This document shows, one piece after another, positions 1 through 11,212 of a DNA stretch of 64,000 nucleotides. The notes below the pieces were generated by a model. That model ran no database searches, was not told where the DNA came from, and was given only the letters and a program-made list of their open reading frames with translations. Source of the DNA: Trichobilharzia szidati (Eukaryota; Platyhelminthes; Trematoda; Strigeidida; Schistosomatidae); the NCBI GenBank assembly GCA_944472155.2, contig OX235272.1, forward strand, positions 100,074,020 to 100,138,019. The letters are read 5' to 3'. A program made the translations under genes and the position numbers. Positions within the stretch are counted from its first letter, which is position 1. The number at the start of each line of letters is the position of its first letter.

Positions 1-103
1 GAACAAAAGGACTATTTGATATTTAGGTGGCTTTAAATTGACTAGCACGCGCTTCTGGTTAGTATTGGTAGCTACTCAGGACAATAAGGAGTATGTTTCG
101 TGT

Positions 104-250
104 GTTATTATTATTACTTATCATTCCCTTGGGTTCAAAGTGGGACACAGAGCATCAATAGCCCATCTCTATTTCATGCTATTCTCTTCAGTCCTATTTA
201 GCTGGTTCCCTGATCGCCCACTAGCTCTCATCTCCCTATCACACAATACC
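104..250 (-). mobile_element. RTE/SR2-like LINE, 3' end fragment
   Basis: The short stretch starts on the + strand with an ATT repeat, then the CCTTGGGTTC block and the GACACAGAGC / TTCATGCTATTCTCTTC blocks that recur at the 3' ends of all RTE copies in this window. Read on the minus strand it is the last part of the ORF2 C-terminus and the short 3' UTR ending in a TAA repeat. Only about 150 bp remain and no reading frame survives. The element type comes from matching the better preserved copies at 50.5 and 45.3 kb. Confidence 0.65.
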
Positions 251-264
251 CTAAATGTTATAGT

Positions 265-955
265 CGGGTGGCCAACATATAGCGTATAATACTTCTTTAT
301 CATTTGTGTACCACTCTGTGATTAACAGGTGACACCTAAGTGTCCATTACACTTTCTATACAAGGGTTGACACACTTAATGCTACTTCAAGTAAACAGTG
401 TGAATCACTGAGACCAACTCTAATTCTCATCCATTTTATGCATTCACGAATTAGCCGAACGGAATGTGATGTTTTGATTTATGCACAGGCATATATTTGA
501 CTGACTTCTTTCCCTTATTATCACTTCAGTCAAAGTTTATATAAACTGTTTTGATTTCGACTCTTGTTTCGATCTACAGTGTTGTTAAATTGAATCACCT
601 TAATAAAGCACCTTATTGATATGGGAAAATCTGAACAGTCACGTTTATGAGACGTTTTTCATTAACATGTCTTCAGTGTATCTGCACCCACTAGAAATGA
701 AATGTCTGTGCGATTAATCCTTTTTTTGCATTAGATGCTGTTGCAGTTATACTTTATGAGAATTTAATCCTTTAAAACCGAACAGTCACCCTGTTATCAA
801 CAGTGTGAGACATTTTATATCTGTTCAGATGAAACAAATTTAGCATTACTGATACCATCTATTATCTTACACCTAAACCAAGATGAGAGGCAATATAGCA
901 TTCTGATAAATATTTATATGATTAAAGATGCCCATTCAAAGTTTCAAAAGATTGA
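265..955. other. Unassigned AT-rich DNA
   Basis: I see no coding signal, tRNA-like box or repeat shared with other parts of the window here. Open frames are short and of AT-rich composition. Confidence 0.5.
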
Positions 956-960
956 TTATT

Positions 961-1004
961 GAACAAAGAATACTATTTTCAATAACTTCATCATCAATTT
1001 CTAC
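961..1004 (-). repeat. PLE 3'-terminal hairpin motif, copy 1
   Basis: On the minus strand this carries the recurring motif (GATGATGAAGTTATTGAAAA, then a short palindrome, then TTTGTTC) found at the 3' ends of Penelope-like copies in this window. No PLE coding sequence is visible next to it, so it is a solo end. Confidence 0.5.
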
Positions 1005-1078
1005 AGTTATATATCCATCCTTAATAATGAAAGAATAATTGTTACTGACATCATTAGTGGTTCTTAAAAATCAAGGAT

Positions 1079-1160
1079 GAAACTTGGGTACTGTGGTAGA
1101 GTGTAATTCTATTATGGATAGAATTTTATTTTGATAAAGTCATACAGTGTTATATATTTA
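1079..1160 (+). repeat. PLE-end repeat, solo copy
   Basis: About 80 bp closely matching 41768-41848, including the blocks ACTTGGG, ACTGTGGTA, ATTCTATTATGGATA and TTGATAAAGTCATACAGTG. The 41.8-kb copy flanks a PLE remnant, so this one is interpreted as a solo piece of the same PLE end. Confidence 0.6.
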
Positions 1161-1645
1161 ATGATGACGTTTCGAGCACAATTTATTGCTCATAATATGG
1201 AGCTACTGCTGCTTCTAACTACACTTTTATATAACCACACTGGTAGACGTTTCCGAGCACGAAACACACTGACACATACAACGCATGTAAAATTTTACCC
1301 TAAACATCTTTTACTCTGCCCCCGTCCCTGACATGATCATCCATCCATCTGAAGCTAATAATAAATATGAATAGAATTTAATATGACGAACATGACTCAT
1401 AAGAATTCACTACTACAGTGCTTTCGTTGTCATTCCTAGTCATTCATTTTGTAATATTGGTGTTCAGTTTACTTACAATAACACGTACAATTATACACAT
1501 TCCCACATACACACACAGATTTTGAACTATGATCTACTAACAATCTAAGTGCAAATAACTATCGGAATTCTGATCCAAATGATTCAACGTTACTCTTTAA
1601 AATAAATCCACTAATGTTGTCAATGTCAATCATGGATATCTTACT

Positions 1646-1716
1646 GTAGAACTTGATGATGAAGTTATCGAAAAGAATATTCTTTGTTCAGCGATGAATA
1701 TATATATATATATATA
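1646..1716 (+). repeat. PLE 3'-terminal hairpin motif followed by a TA repeat, copy 2
   Basis: Positions 1646-1692 hold the PLE end motif with the palindrome AGAATATTCT directly after GAAA. A TA microsatellite follows at about 1698-1716. The same pairing with TA repeats is seen at 10.9 and 24.8 kb. Confidence 0.55.
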
Positions 1717-1719
1717 ATG

Positions 1720-2470
1720 ATTTCTTAGGTGAAACCGTATGCAGAATATTTCCACAATTTTGTCTAGAGAACTAAAGTTTTATGGGACTATCTTCCCACA
1801 CTGTTTCAAAGGTATGATCTTTTAATCGACCAACCATTGTCAACTCATTGAATATCTTAATCATATTTTCCAAGAATGTAGAATACTTCCAACACAAAGC
1901 ACAGGTAATAAAGATAACACAGTCGTTTATTTAAAGCCAGAATTGAATAACTAACAAAATGAATGAGAAAAAGAGTCCCCTACACCCCTCCCCTTGAAAC
2001 TGATTATTAAACAAAGGCAATTTAATGCCGATTGTAACTATACAAGATAGTTTATGGATCAATTCTTTTCAGTCATATAAATCAACAAGAATCCATACTG
2101 AATTTATTTAGATATAAACTTCATGAAACGGTGAACTGGACAAAAACACCATTTTACAACGGATCCTTTTTTACATTTGGTATCCTCAATGTTTCCCCCG
2201 TCTGAAAATGAAACATTTTTCAAGCAAGTACCAGTGGTCAAAATTCGTATTCACAGAATGTATGTTCGTCTTTATTCATAAATTTGATCCAAAGTATATC
2301 TAGTTGGATCAAAAATACTCATAAGTAAGACTGCTATTGAGTACCTGTTGATTTTATCTAGCAGTAGTTCATCCTACTTGATTTTTGGTTATTTTATCAA
2401 ATTTAATTAACTTAAATTGGTGCATAATTCGGTTACATTTGGATAATATCACTTACTTCAATGAAGTTCA
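1720..2470. other. Unassigned AT-rich DNA
   Basis: No exon-like ORF, transposon motif or internal repeat recognised. Confidence 0.5.
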
Positions 2471-2474
2471 ACTG

Positions 2475-2695
2475 CTATGCACTGACTGACTAACTAGTTT
2501 CAACGTAGAACTTAGCATAGATATACACCAGTTCGAGTCGCCACACTCCATGTAGCACACAAAGCAAGAGAAGAAACTAAAAAGAGATTATAAACAGAAA
2601 TATGAGGCAAAAAGAGTAGTAATAAGAAAGAAAAACAGAATTCTATTGGTTATTATAGGTCAAAGTTGGATTCATCTGCGCCAATGAGAATGCTT
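2475..2695 (+). repeat. Dispersed repeat R4 (possible SINE), copy 1
   Basis: About 220 bp that align, in opposite orientation, with 15548-15790. Shared blocks include GTTTCAAC, TAGAACTT, CAGTTCGAGTC, CACCACACTCC-like, GTAGCACACAAAGCAAG, GAGGCAAAAAGA and CATCTGCG. The GTTCGAGTC block resembles a Pol III B box, so a tRNA-derived SINE is possible, but I see no convincing A box. Confidence 0.6.
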
Positions 2696-2829
2696 TTGAG
2701 ACATATCACCGATTTTCTCCAGCCATTGGTTTTTACCATCCCAAGGACCCCACCCAGGAATTCTACACCTTCCTACGTGGCTTAAACTAACTGTCGTGGA
2801 ATTCATTGACTGATGAAGCCATGTTTTAG

Positions 2830-3515
2830 TTTCGCCATTAGAAATCTAGTTAACTTAAAAATGCTTTAAGAGAATCCCTTCGATATAGCTTGGAACACAG
2901 TTTCGAAGTGCTGATATATTATTTGCTAATTTTCACTGCTCATATAGACATTTAGTAAAAAGTTTCTTATATCATCCAGTTGGAAGGAGTGAGGACATGA
3001 TAGGTTAGTAGTTCGATGCCTAGTAAGTGTGATTAGATAAGATATATAAGTCTGCAGGAGGATGTGTACATTCTCATTTTCCTCAAAGACTACACAAAGT
3101 TATCCATAAACGTTTCATGCTTATACAGGATCACACATCAAAGTTTATAGTTGATAATACTGACTTTCTAAATGTTGCATGTATATACATAAACTTTTCA
3201 GATTACTTTTTTTGCATATTATTGTCACTTACCAGCAGAACGCAGAATAAGGTTTTTCAGTTCAGTATTACCCAGACTCTATACTGAATAATCGTTTGTA
3301 TATTTGATGGACCGTACACAGACCAATGTCAAACCATTAGATTTTGTCAAAGTCATCCATTAATCCTGAAAGCTATGAATATGTGACTAACTAAGCCAAT
3401 TAATGAGATACGACAACGGGTGTATATAGTGACAATTTCTTTTCGATCACTGGTAATCCGTACTCAACCGTCATCAATCATATAGATATTTATTAACAAG
3501 AGTTGATTTGTAATG
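2830..3515. other. Unassigned AT-rich DNA
   Basis: No supported gene or repeat. Short frames only. Confidence 0.45.
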
Positions 3516-3519
3516 ACTT

Positions 3520-3790
3520 GATTTGTTTATCGAGTTTGACCACTGACTGATATCAATTAGAGAACCATTGAAAACCAGCACTGGAATAGTGAACAACTGT
3601 TTCGTCAGCCTAGTTTAAGACTCATCTGCAGTATGCACCCAGTGCGAGGGGTCGAACCCAGGACCTTCCGATTACAAGGCAATCTCATAAACCCTTCAGC
3701 CACTGGGACCTGATTCAATGACAGGCCCATGAATTCTAACTCCTACCAATTCGTGATTTATTACCAAGTTAAAGCCAGTCTATTACAAAA
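3520..3790 (-). mobile_element. Smalpha-like tRNA-derived SINE (family 1) with hammerhead domain
   Basis: On the minus strand the copy begins near 3790, passes a tRNA-like head whose B box matches GGGTTCGACCCC (about 3646-3662), then a hammerhead domain at about 3594-3635, and a tail including TCTCTAATTGATATCAGTC. The ribozyme core reads CAGATGA instead of CUGAUGA, then a stem II hairpin, an intact GACGAAAC and a mutated stem III palindrome (CAGTTG for CAGCTG). It is therefore probably not self-cleaving. The family matches the known Schistosoma SINE-like Smalpha element. Confidence 0.8.
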
Positions 3791-4378
3791 CTGACAGTTA
3801 TGGAGTTTCATAGTTAATTATATCCAACTGTCATTCAACTTCTATGTTAGACGACTTCGGTGAATTTGATACTACTATTTTTTTCTTTTGTCAATAGATT
3901 TCGAAATTTAATTGCCAAGATGCGATATATAATCCACATTTACTGTTTTCCACAACTTATCAGAGTTATCATGTTGCAACCAGTTATGAAAGTCATATTT
4001 TCTTTGACAGACTGACTTAGTTCAAAGTCTAGAAACCTTATTGATTTATTTTCCTCTACATTTTACAGTGAGATAAATTGATACGTTGGTGAAGAAACAC
4101 TTGATTCAAAATTTAACACTATAATAACAATTATTGAGGGAATAATTAGTTCATAAATAAATTAATTTAATAGTACATACAACGCATGTATATATGTCAC
4201 ATTAGGATATAAATATTTGTGATATTTAAGCTTAATCTATGTTGCCCTCACTTTGTGTTTCCTTATTGTGACCTAATTTCAGTCGTATACTATTTGTGTT
4301 AAAGACTGAAAAATGAGGGTAGAACGGATAATTACAACGTATCGACATCAATGAATTTAGATTTAAAAGATTGATTAA

Positions 4379-4424
4379 TGAACAAATAATATTCTTTTCA
4401 ATAACTCCTTCGTTCCCAGGTTCT
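4379..4424 (-). repeat. PLE 3'-terminal hairpin motif, copy 3
   Basis: The minus strand carries GAACCTGG, GAAGGAGTTATTGAAAAGAA and a TTTGTTC block, matching the other PLE end motifs. It is diverged and isolated. Confidence 0.45.
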
Positions 4425-4485
4425 ACATTTATGTGGCAGTAATAATTATAGAGATATCGTTATTAACAACATCAATGATTTAAAT

Positions 4486-4660
4486 TGCAGGTTAGACCAC
4501 AGACTGATATCAGTTAGAGAACCACACTGGAATGCTGGACAGCCATTTCATCAGCCTAGTTTGAGACTCATCGGTAGTGTGCACCCAGTTCTCTGGTTCT
4601 GGTTGTCTAACTGAAATCAATCCGTGGTCTAACCTGAAACAAATACAATCCCTACAAACT
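4486..4660. mobile_element. Family 1 SINE fragments in an inverted pair
   Basis: Positions 4486-4592 are a minus-strand Smalpha-like 3' half: hammerhead domain (core CCGATGA, stem II, GATGAAAT) and the tail ending CAGGTTAGACCACAGAC. Positions 4599-4640 repeat the tail in the opposite orientation, so about 40 bp can fold back on each other. The plus-oriented tail ends GAAACAAATACAATCCCTAC, which marks the family's 3' end. Confidence 0.7.
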
Positions 4661-4967
4661 AATTCTTGAAGATTTCAATTACGTCAAATGAATATGGTAG
4701 TATGGACAGATTACTTTTCAAAAGCAGACTAGCTACAATAATTGTCTGTAAAGCTGCATATATTTGTCACACTCAATAACCAATCAAGAAGAAAACTGAC
4801 AAAACAAATTGTTCCTTTGTATAATGGAAAACTCCTGCCATTTTCAAATTTAAATGTATTTTATAAGCAGCACTGTTGTTTTTGTTGATATTTACTGAAT
4901 GTTATCTTTCCCATTTTTGTTTTGTTTTTCATTTTATTTACTTAATTTAAAATTTTGGTTGATGGTA

Positions 4968-5160
4968 ACTTGCAGTGGAATCCAGGATGAACATTTCTTT
5001 CTAATTTAGGCTCGTCTTCTGAATGTACCTGTATCTCCAGTGAGTAATGGTGTTCTTATTGAGACTGAAACTCTGCAACGACAATAACATCACGTTAATC
5101 CTCAGACATCGTCCGTACTATGAGCCAACACATCGGTAGTGACTGAACATTTACATTCAA
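4968..5160 (+). repeat. Dispersed repeat R5, copy 1
   Basis: Begins near GCAGTGGAATCCAGGATG and continues with TGAATGTACCTG, CAGTGAGTAATGGTGTTC and CTCAGACATCG. Related copies lie at 17915-18105, 37715-37960 and 55928-56050. It is non-coding and its class is unknown to me. Confidence 0.55.
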
Positions 5161-5164
5161 CGTA

Positions 5165-6215
5165 ATTAATGAACGGGAAATGCAAATTAACTTAAAACAA
5201 TTGAAACAGTAAAAATAATGGTTTTTGGTCAAAAGCACATGGAAGAATGTTTGTTTTAGCTCCATTAGCGTCACTGTCACAGTCAAGCCGGATAGGTTTA
5301 TGGTGCAGATTACAATGTTGCTATTTTAATACCTCAATGATGACATCTCCTACTGCATCACTTGGTTGTGTGGGTTCAATTCTCAGAGGGAATACCATTT
5401 CTAACAACGTTTCAAATACACCCTGATGACAAGTTCTGATAAACATAAAACCTAGTTCCAGAACCTCCCACCTCTAAGGCATGAAGCTATTGAGTATTTA
5501 TGCATAGAAGTGTATCGTATGTATTAAAATGACTATTTTGTTTTGTATTTCACATGAAAACATTTGTAACTACATCACCCCTTCATAAACACATGCGTAA
5601 ATATTAGTATTTAGGATGATAATTTACTTCATCACTTCATCATTCAGCATACTACTGTAACAAAAAGAGATATTGTAGATAAAGCTGAATGAAAATATAA
5701 TTTCCCAAGAGAAAGTTATTTTACCACATACAGTGCACAAAGGCATTAGTGACATTCGTAAAATAAAAAAAGATATTGTACTGTTTTTTCATTTGACTTA
5801 AAAAGGGAATTCTGTAAGTAGACCTACTTATTAAAGTTGAAATGAATACTTATCTATTAGCTGAAATTTACTTTGACAATAGCAACTGCAACGAATCTGT
5901 ATTCAAAACTTTATGCAATTCTTTCAATTGAGTTTATTTTTATTATTTCTTGGATTCTTTTCAACTGTTTAGAGTCGAAATAATACCAAAATATATAAAT
6001 TATGAAATCGGGTCTGAATATATATTTTTAAACACAGTGACAAGCTACTAATAGGAAATAAAAGCAGTATAATCGCGGAATTACAGGAGTAGGTAAAGTA
6101 TTGAGTTTTAAAATGACTGACCAAACACACAACAAGTAGACGAATGGTCTTAGACAAAGGCAAAAAGCAGAGAATTAAATCTGAATAGATTTCAGGTCTA
6201 ACTAGAAAAGTATGC
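5165..6215. other. Unassigned AT-rich DNA
   Basis: No gene or repeat recognised. The open frames here have no recognisable domain. Confidence 0.5.
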
Positions 6216-6219
6216 TAAC

Positions 6220-7640
6220 GTATTTCTAAGCTATAAATATACACGATTATTAAATTAAACTGGTACAATTTAATCTAATCTAAGATAACTCATGTGATGC
6301 TCAAATTGCAACTCTATGCAACACCATCACGCAACAAAACAGAGAATGACAGTCAAACATCTCTCTAAACCAGTTTCATCCACTTTGAAAAGGCCCTCGA
6401 CAGACAGCGTTGACAGCAAAGTAATTTGGAAACTACTTCAACACTATGACTTGCAGTGCCCAAATCTTTATCAACCTCATTCAACGGCTGGCTATATGAC
6501 AATGTCACGTGTCAGATGATCCACAACCGATAACTCAGAGAGGCGTTCGAAGTGAGTACAGGAGTAAGACAATTCCGGCTGCCTGACTATTATCACTGAT
6601 GATATTCCTAACTGTGCTGGACTGGATTATGCACCAGACTGTGCACAGGGAGTGAGAAGACACGAATACGTTGGGCCGACAAGAAGACTCTAGGAGATCT
6701 GGATTTCGTGGATGATTTGCATCTAGTATCACACTAACTCGGAGACCTACATACGAGAAGCAACAAACTGGCAAGAGAAGCAGGCAGCGAAGACAGGACT
6801 TCAAGTAAACATACAGAAGATGGGGATGATGAGAATAACCAGCCAGCCAACAAAATCAACAGGAAGCACCATCAATCACTATCAATGGAAGAAATCTGAA
6901 AGAGATCGCTTCCTCCACTTATCTGACCAGGCAGCATCGTTTCAAATACAGGCCAGAGGATCGGATGAAGATGTCAAAGTCAGCCAGCCAGAATCGGAAA
7001 GGCAAGACAGACCTTCATCACTGTGAAGTCAGTTTGGAAATCTTCTGCACTCCACCACAGCATAAACAACGAAATTCGGACTTTGAACACCGACGTTAAG
7101 TGAGTCAGTCAGTCCTTATGTATGCATTAGATACTTGACGTTCGCGTTGCAAAATGCACACTCGACAGCCAGCTGCAGACTTTTATCAGCAGCTGCCCAC
7201 TTCACTGGCTGACCCCATAGTGAAGAGCAAATAGCCGGCCAGCCGGTAAGAAGCAGTCAGCAACAAGAAACTCTGGCTGGCAACAAACCAATAGGCGAGA
7301 GGCGAATGCTCAACAAACATGTAGGAGGAAATGGAGATGGGTCGGTTGAGCATTCTTTGAGGGGGCCGTGGAATGACATCGCGAGCAATGCAGGCCATCC
7401 ATTGCTCGAGTGGAATTCCAATGGATTGGGAAGCGACGAGTGGGTGATAGGTGCGAGGATGACACGGAGGAGATCGTGAGTCGAGGAGGTGGAGGAGGAG
7501 ACGAGAGCTTATGGTCAATCGTGGGGTCAGCCAGTTGAAGAGGACAGCAGAGAATAGAAGAAAGTGGAGGTGTGTTGTTGAAGCTCTATGCTCCACTCGG
7601 AACCCATGGGAAAGTATTAATTATAATAATAATAATAATG
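6220..7640 (+). mobile_element. RTE/SR2-like LINE fragment, copy A (RT to 3' end)
   Basis: A degenerate ORF2 can be followed across frames: a reverse-transcriptase stretch recognisable as TGVRQGC-like, LDWIM-like and a decayed F(V/A)DDL block near 6705-6725, then the region up to TWRVTKC-like, and the C-terminal RKW(R/G)WIG-type segment. It ends near 7600-7640 in an AAT repeat, as RTE LINEs do. Frameshifts and stops disrupt the sense frame throughout. The same lesions occur in copies B (20368) and C (30380-31782). A 136-codon antisense frame at 7186-7596 is an accident of base composition. Residues 6220-6310 precede recognisable coding but are shared with copy C, so 6220 is the element's 5' end. 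Confidence 0.8.
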
Positions 7641-8258
7641 ACTGAATCACGAATCAACTTTAAAAGGTTGATGAGCAAATAAGACACAAATGTTAATTTG
7701 CTTGAATCATGCTTAGGGAAACAATGCGTCATTAAAAGCATTTCGACATAGTTTAAGTTCGATTTTATAAAATTTTCACTCGACAAATTTAAAATGCTAG
7801 GAAAATTTAGTACAGCATTCTTCATAAAGTTTTGATAAATATCAAAATCAAATGGATTTGAAGAAGTAATCCTGTAACGACCGAATGCAAAATTCAGGCA
7901 ACAGATCCTTTATAATGAAAATCAACACAATTAATGGATTTTCGTGTACATTATTATAGATTATTGTTAGCAGAAAACACAGTCTTCCGATTGGTTTTTT
8001 TTCTCACTGACAGTTAATCTGTCTTCTCTTTGTGGCTGTTTCTTGAATGTCAGATCATCTATATGCTAACTGTATCCACCTACGCAAAGTCTGCTGTGGT
8101 TGGTTGTTGAATCAGTCTTTGTTCATATTTTCTCACGACCAATATTGAGGACGTAAACATTGACGTAAATTACTATCTACCGATTTGGCTAGCAGCCCGC
8201 TGTCACCACAATTCAAATTCTGTATTCCAATAAAGCTACAATACGTTAATAAAGAAAT
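7640..8258. other. Unassigned part of unit A
   Basis: Non-coding DNA between the RTE 3' end and the PLE palindrome. It is shared with unit B at 21530-22152. It contains no domain I recognise. Confidence 0.5.
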
Positions 8259-8259
8259 A

Positions 8260-8551
8260 TATTGAATTAGTTGTGTTCTCTGAGGTGCTGTTGATTCAGT
8301 TACGAAGCTTTCGTCGTCCACCACCTAGACAACAATATCTTCAGCGCAGGTTTGAGTATAAAATATCCTTATTTATATTCTCCATGAATGATGTAAATGT
8401 ATCTTCTGACAATCATTATCCGCACTGGTTGTTAATCTACGTCTCTAATGATCATTTTTATTGACTTGGAATTAGAACTTTCGTGTCGTGTGATTCACCT
8501 TTCATTAACTAGTGGTAAATTTGGTCTGTAATAATGTGTTTGTTAATTGCT
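8260..8551 (+). repeat. Left arm of PLE palindrome, unit A
   Basis: A 292-bp arm complementary to 8877-9168 (coordinates sum to 17428), with one clear mismatch near the outer end (ATTAG versus ATAAG). It is an inverted copy of the PLE 3' region, including a hairpin followed by GACGAAAGCTTC read on the minus strand (about 8300-8340). Positions 8318, 8323 and 8324 differ from unit B, with matching changes in the right arm. Confidence 0.95.
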
Positions 8552-8876
8552 TGTTCACAATCACTTCATTTTATATTGTGCAAACGAAAAGATCCGACAG
8601 AATATAAGGATAAAATTAATGCCATTTACTAAACAAATTCATTGTATGAACCTAAATAAACATAACATCGGTGGTCATAGTGCGCGTCCCCTACTAATCC
8701 AAATCCAAGAACTTAAATCAGCTGTGAAAACGCACGATATATACTCTGTCATACCGATGCATCTAGATAATTGCGGATACGAATTTGTTTGGGATAATGT
8801 AGAAATTTTAAATAAAGGAAACACCGAAAATACCGGCAAGGAATTTCTAGAATCCTGGTATTTGCATGAATCAGCC
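8552..8876 (+). mobile_element. PLE GIY-YIG C-terminal fragment between palindrome arms, unit A
   Basis: The frame 8547-8885 gives 112 codons. Its second half (ELKSAVKTHDIYS to EFLESWYLHES, with VWDNVEILNKGN) matches the region after the GIY-YIG motif in Penelope-like nucleases, usually seen as H...WxNxxIL...FLEAWY. The first half has no clear domain. The GIY and YIG motifs themselves are absent, so this is a 5'-truncated element whose 3' UTR continues into the right arm. Confidence 0.65.
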
Positions 8877-9168
8877 AGCAATTAACAAACACATTATTAC
8901 AGACCAAATTTACCACTAGTTAATGAAAGGTGAATCACACGACACGAAAGTTCTAATTCCAAGTCAATAAAAATGATCATTAGAGACGTAGATTAACAAC
9001 CAGTGCGGATAATGATTGTCAGAAGATACATTTACATCATTCATGGAGAATATAAATAAGGATATTTTATACTCAAACCTGCGCTGAAGATATTGTTGTC
9101 TAGGTGGTGGACGACGAAAGCTTCGTAACTGAATCAACAGCACCTCAGAGAACACAACTTATTCAATA
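8877..9168 (-). repeat. Right arm of PLE palindrome, unit A
   Basis: Reverse complement of 8260-8551. This arm continues naturally from the PLE C-terminal coding in the spacer, so it is the original 3' region and the left arm is the extra inverted copy. The 325-bp spacer is short enough for cruciform or hairpin formation. Confidence 0.95.
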
Positions 9169-9169
9169 C

Positions 9170-9595
9170 TTATGCGTAATAATACATTTCCTAAATATTG
9201 ACGTTAGTACTATTTTATGTTCTTCCAACTTTTGGATAACATGTGTCACCTCTTATTTAACAGATCAATTTTTTAATGGCTGCGTTGATACATCTCATTA
9301 GTTGTGTGAAACAATAGGTATGGATATCTGGTGAAGCATTTTATTCGATACAAGCTATGGCTGTACTCATTCAATAAATCATCGATTTAAAGATGAAATC
9401 TTAGGAATAGCGACTTTTGGAAGTGAAAATAAAATTTTTTACCTAATATACATAATTATTTTGTTAGTGTCTGAATGCAGATGCAATTTCCATTTGTCTC
9501 TATCCCCCAGAGAGATAGTATCAAAGGACAAAACACTTTTTATTCTATATATTCTATAACGACTATCCAACAAACATTTTTTTCAAAGAATTATT
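9170..9595. other. Unassigned part of unit A
   Basis: Lies between the palindrome and the SINE. It is shared with unit B and I recognise no domain or repeat in it. Confidence 0.5.
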
Positions 9596-9598
9596 TGG

Positions 9599-9905
9599 TA
9601 GGGATTCTATTTGTTTCAGCTTAGAAAACGGATTAATATCAGTTAGAGAAACAATGAAAACCAATTCTAGACTACTGGACAGCTCTTTTATCCTAGTTTG
9701 GGACTCATCGGCAGTATGCAGCCACTGCTAGGCGTCGAACCCAGGACCTTCCGGTTACAAGACAATCTTGTATACCGTTCAGCCACTGGGACCCAACTCC
9801 TTAGTGGCCTGTCCATGAATTCTAACTTCTACCAATTGGTGATTTTAGCGCGGCCACCAACCAATGTCATTGTCGGGAAATCCATCTCCACTCCCGAATT
9901 GACAG
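9599..9905 (-). mobile_element. Smalpha-like SINE (family 1) in unit A
   Basis: The minus strand shows a 5' leader, an A box (TGGCTGAACGG), an anticodon-arm-like GTAACCGGAAGG, a B box (GGGTTCGACGCC near 9733), the hammerhead domain (about 9678-9715) and a tail ending GAAACAAATAGAATCCCTAC. The catalytic core is damaged: CCGATGA replaces CUGAUGA and GATAAAAG replaces GACGAAAC, so it should not cleave. The AGCTGTCC stem III and cleavage context is still visible. Confidence 0.85.
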
Positions 9906-9909
9906 ACCT

Positions 9910-10930
9910 CACTGGTCTTGTATAAAATTTGTTTGTTCTGTGAGCTTGTGAGATATTTTGTTATATGTCTTCTGACCTCAGCTTCTGTTTGCTTGCCTCT
10001 TGCTTCTCTCTACCTTATTTGGTTATATCAATGACTCAGACAGCTGGCAAAGTATTATTGTTATAGTCTCAATTTATTCTCCTGGAGAATACCATGTATT
10101 TCATATTCAAGTAGGATTTCTTGCATAGGAAAACTATTAGATTACTGTAGATAATACTTAGATACTGAATAACCATTTCGTCTTAGCATCTAGTTTTGTT
10201 CAGCACTGTCCGCTTAGAAATAGTGGAGACGATTTGTAACTCGAGTAGGTATTTTTGGCTTGGCGTGTTCTGTAAGCTGGATAGTTTAATATGAAGTTAA
10301 CACTGAAGGTGTTATTCAGAAGGACGCTGAAATACTCACAATTAAACCATTCAGCCTAGAGTTCATAGCACCAAAAATTATGCCCACTGACTTTACTGGT
10401 GACGACAGGCTCTTACTTCTCAGGCTTCAAACAGAACATATTACCGTACAGCCATCTGGCTGGAATAAAATAGTTCACAGTTTCTAATTTCCACCCAGTA
10501 ATGATGAACTCAGTCTTTAATTATAAAAGCATTACATATACGATATTTGAGTAGCAAGGTAATTCATTTTAACGAATAGATTTGACATGAACCCTATAAA
10601 TTTCTACCAAGAAGTAATGACGTATTCGTTTAAGATACCGAAGATACACATAAATTATTAACACTAGATATCGAAGTTTCAGTGGCTGATACACAGTAGT
10701 CACATAAGTGTGATACAATCACACTCATAATCTTTACACACAATGCTTTACAACTGGTGACATCTTCCTATTCGAGAGTCACAATGTGAGTAGGTATGTC
10801 TTTCTTCTGATCCGTGAGGATTTTTTCACATGCCCATTGGTTTACCATTCTTATTTAAAAATATTAAATATTCCCATAGTAAAATATAGAACAACACATT
10901 TAAGCAAACAATATGCCTCATCAGGTTTAA
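9910..10930. other. Unassigned part of unit A
   Basis: About 1 kb shared with unit B at 23804-24824. No coding or repeat signature recognised. Confidence 0.5.
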
Positions 10931-10931
10931 C

Positions 10932-10936
<5 letters not shown>

Positions 10937-10966
<30 letters not shown>

Positions 10967-11031
10967 TAAAACCAGTTTTTGTTCAGCGAAGAAATTTCTT
11001 TTCAACGACTTCATTTTCAAGCTGTACAGTC
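10937..11031 (-). repeat. TA microsatellite and PLE 3'-terminal hairpin motif, unit A
   Basis: A TA repeat of about 28 bp (10937-10964) is followed at 10980-11031 by the minus-strand PLE end motif with palindrome AGAAATTTCT after GAAA. In unit B the same motif lies 3' of an intact PLE ORF, which fixes its identity. Unit B has a slightly longer TA tract. Confidence 0.7.
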
Positions 11032-11212
11032 GTATTTATATTACAGAAAAGGTCATTAAGTGGCACTAAATAATTGCTCAGTCAATATACATATATGTGA
11101 TAAGAATAACGATAATTAAAATGTTATAAGGGGTAGAGTTGAAGTGGATAAATTACAAAATTATTAAAGATTGTTTTATAAGTGAATTGAAATCAAAAAT
11201 GTTTTAAAAATG

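Noticed and set aside
2811..2850. CTGATGA followed by a TTTC block, as a hammerhead
   Set aside because: No stem II hairpin and no GAAA in the right place on either strand.
7186..7596. 136-codon frame, identical in four places (also 21078, 30407 and 38869)
   Set aside because: It is antisense to the RTE C-terminal region. Its conservation reflects recent copying of DNA, and it has no domain of its own.
8300..8340. Full hammerhead in the palindrome arms (hairpin then GACGAAAGCTTC)
   Set aside because: The hairpin and GAAA are present on the minus strand, but CTGAAGA replaces CUGAUGA, lies too far from the hairpin, and no stem I pairing was found. Kept only as a PLE end feature.
8964..9155. 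63-codon frames identical in the two palindrome arms
   Set aside because: They lie in inverted-repeat PLE 3' region and exist twice only because the arms are complementary. Nothing supports translation.
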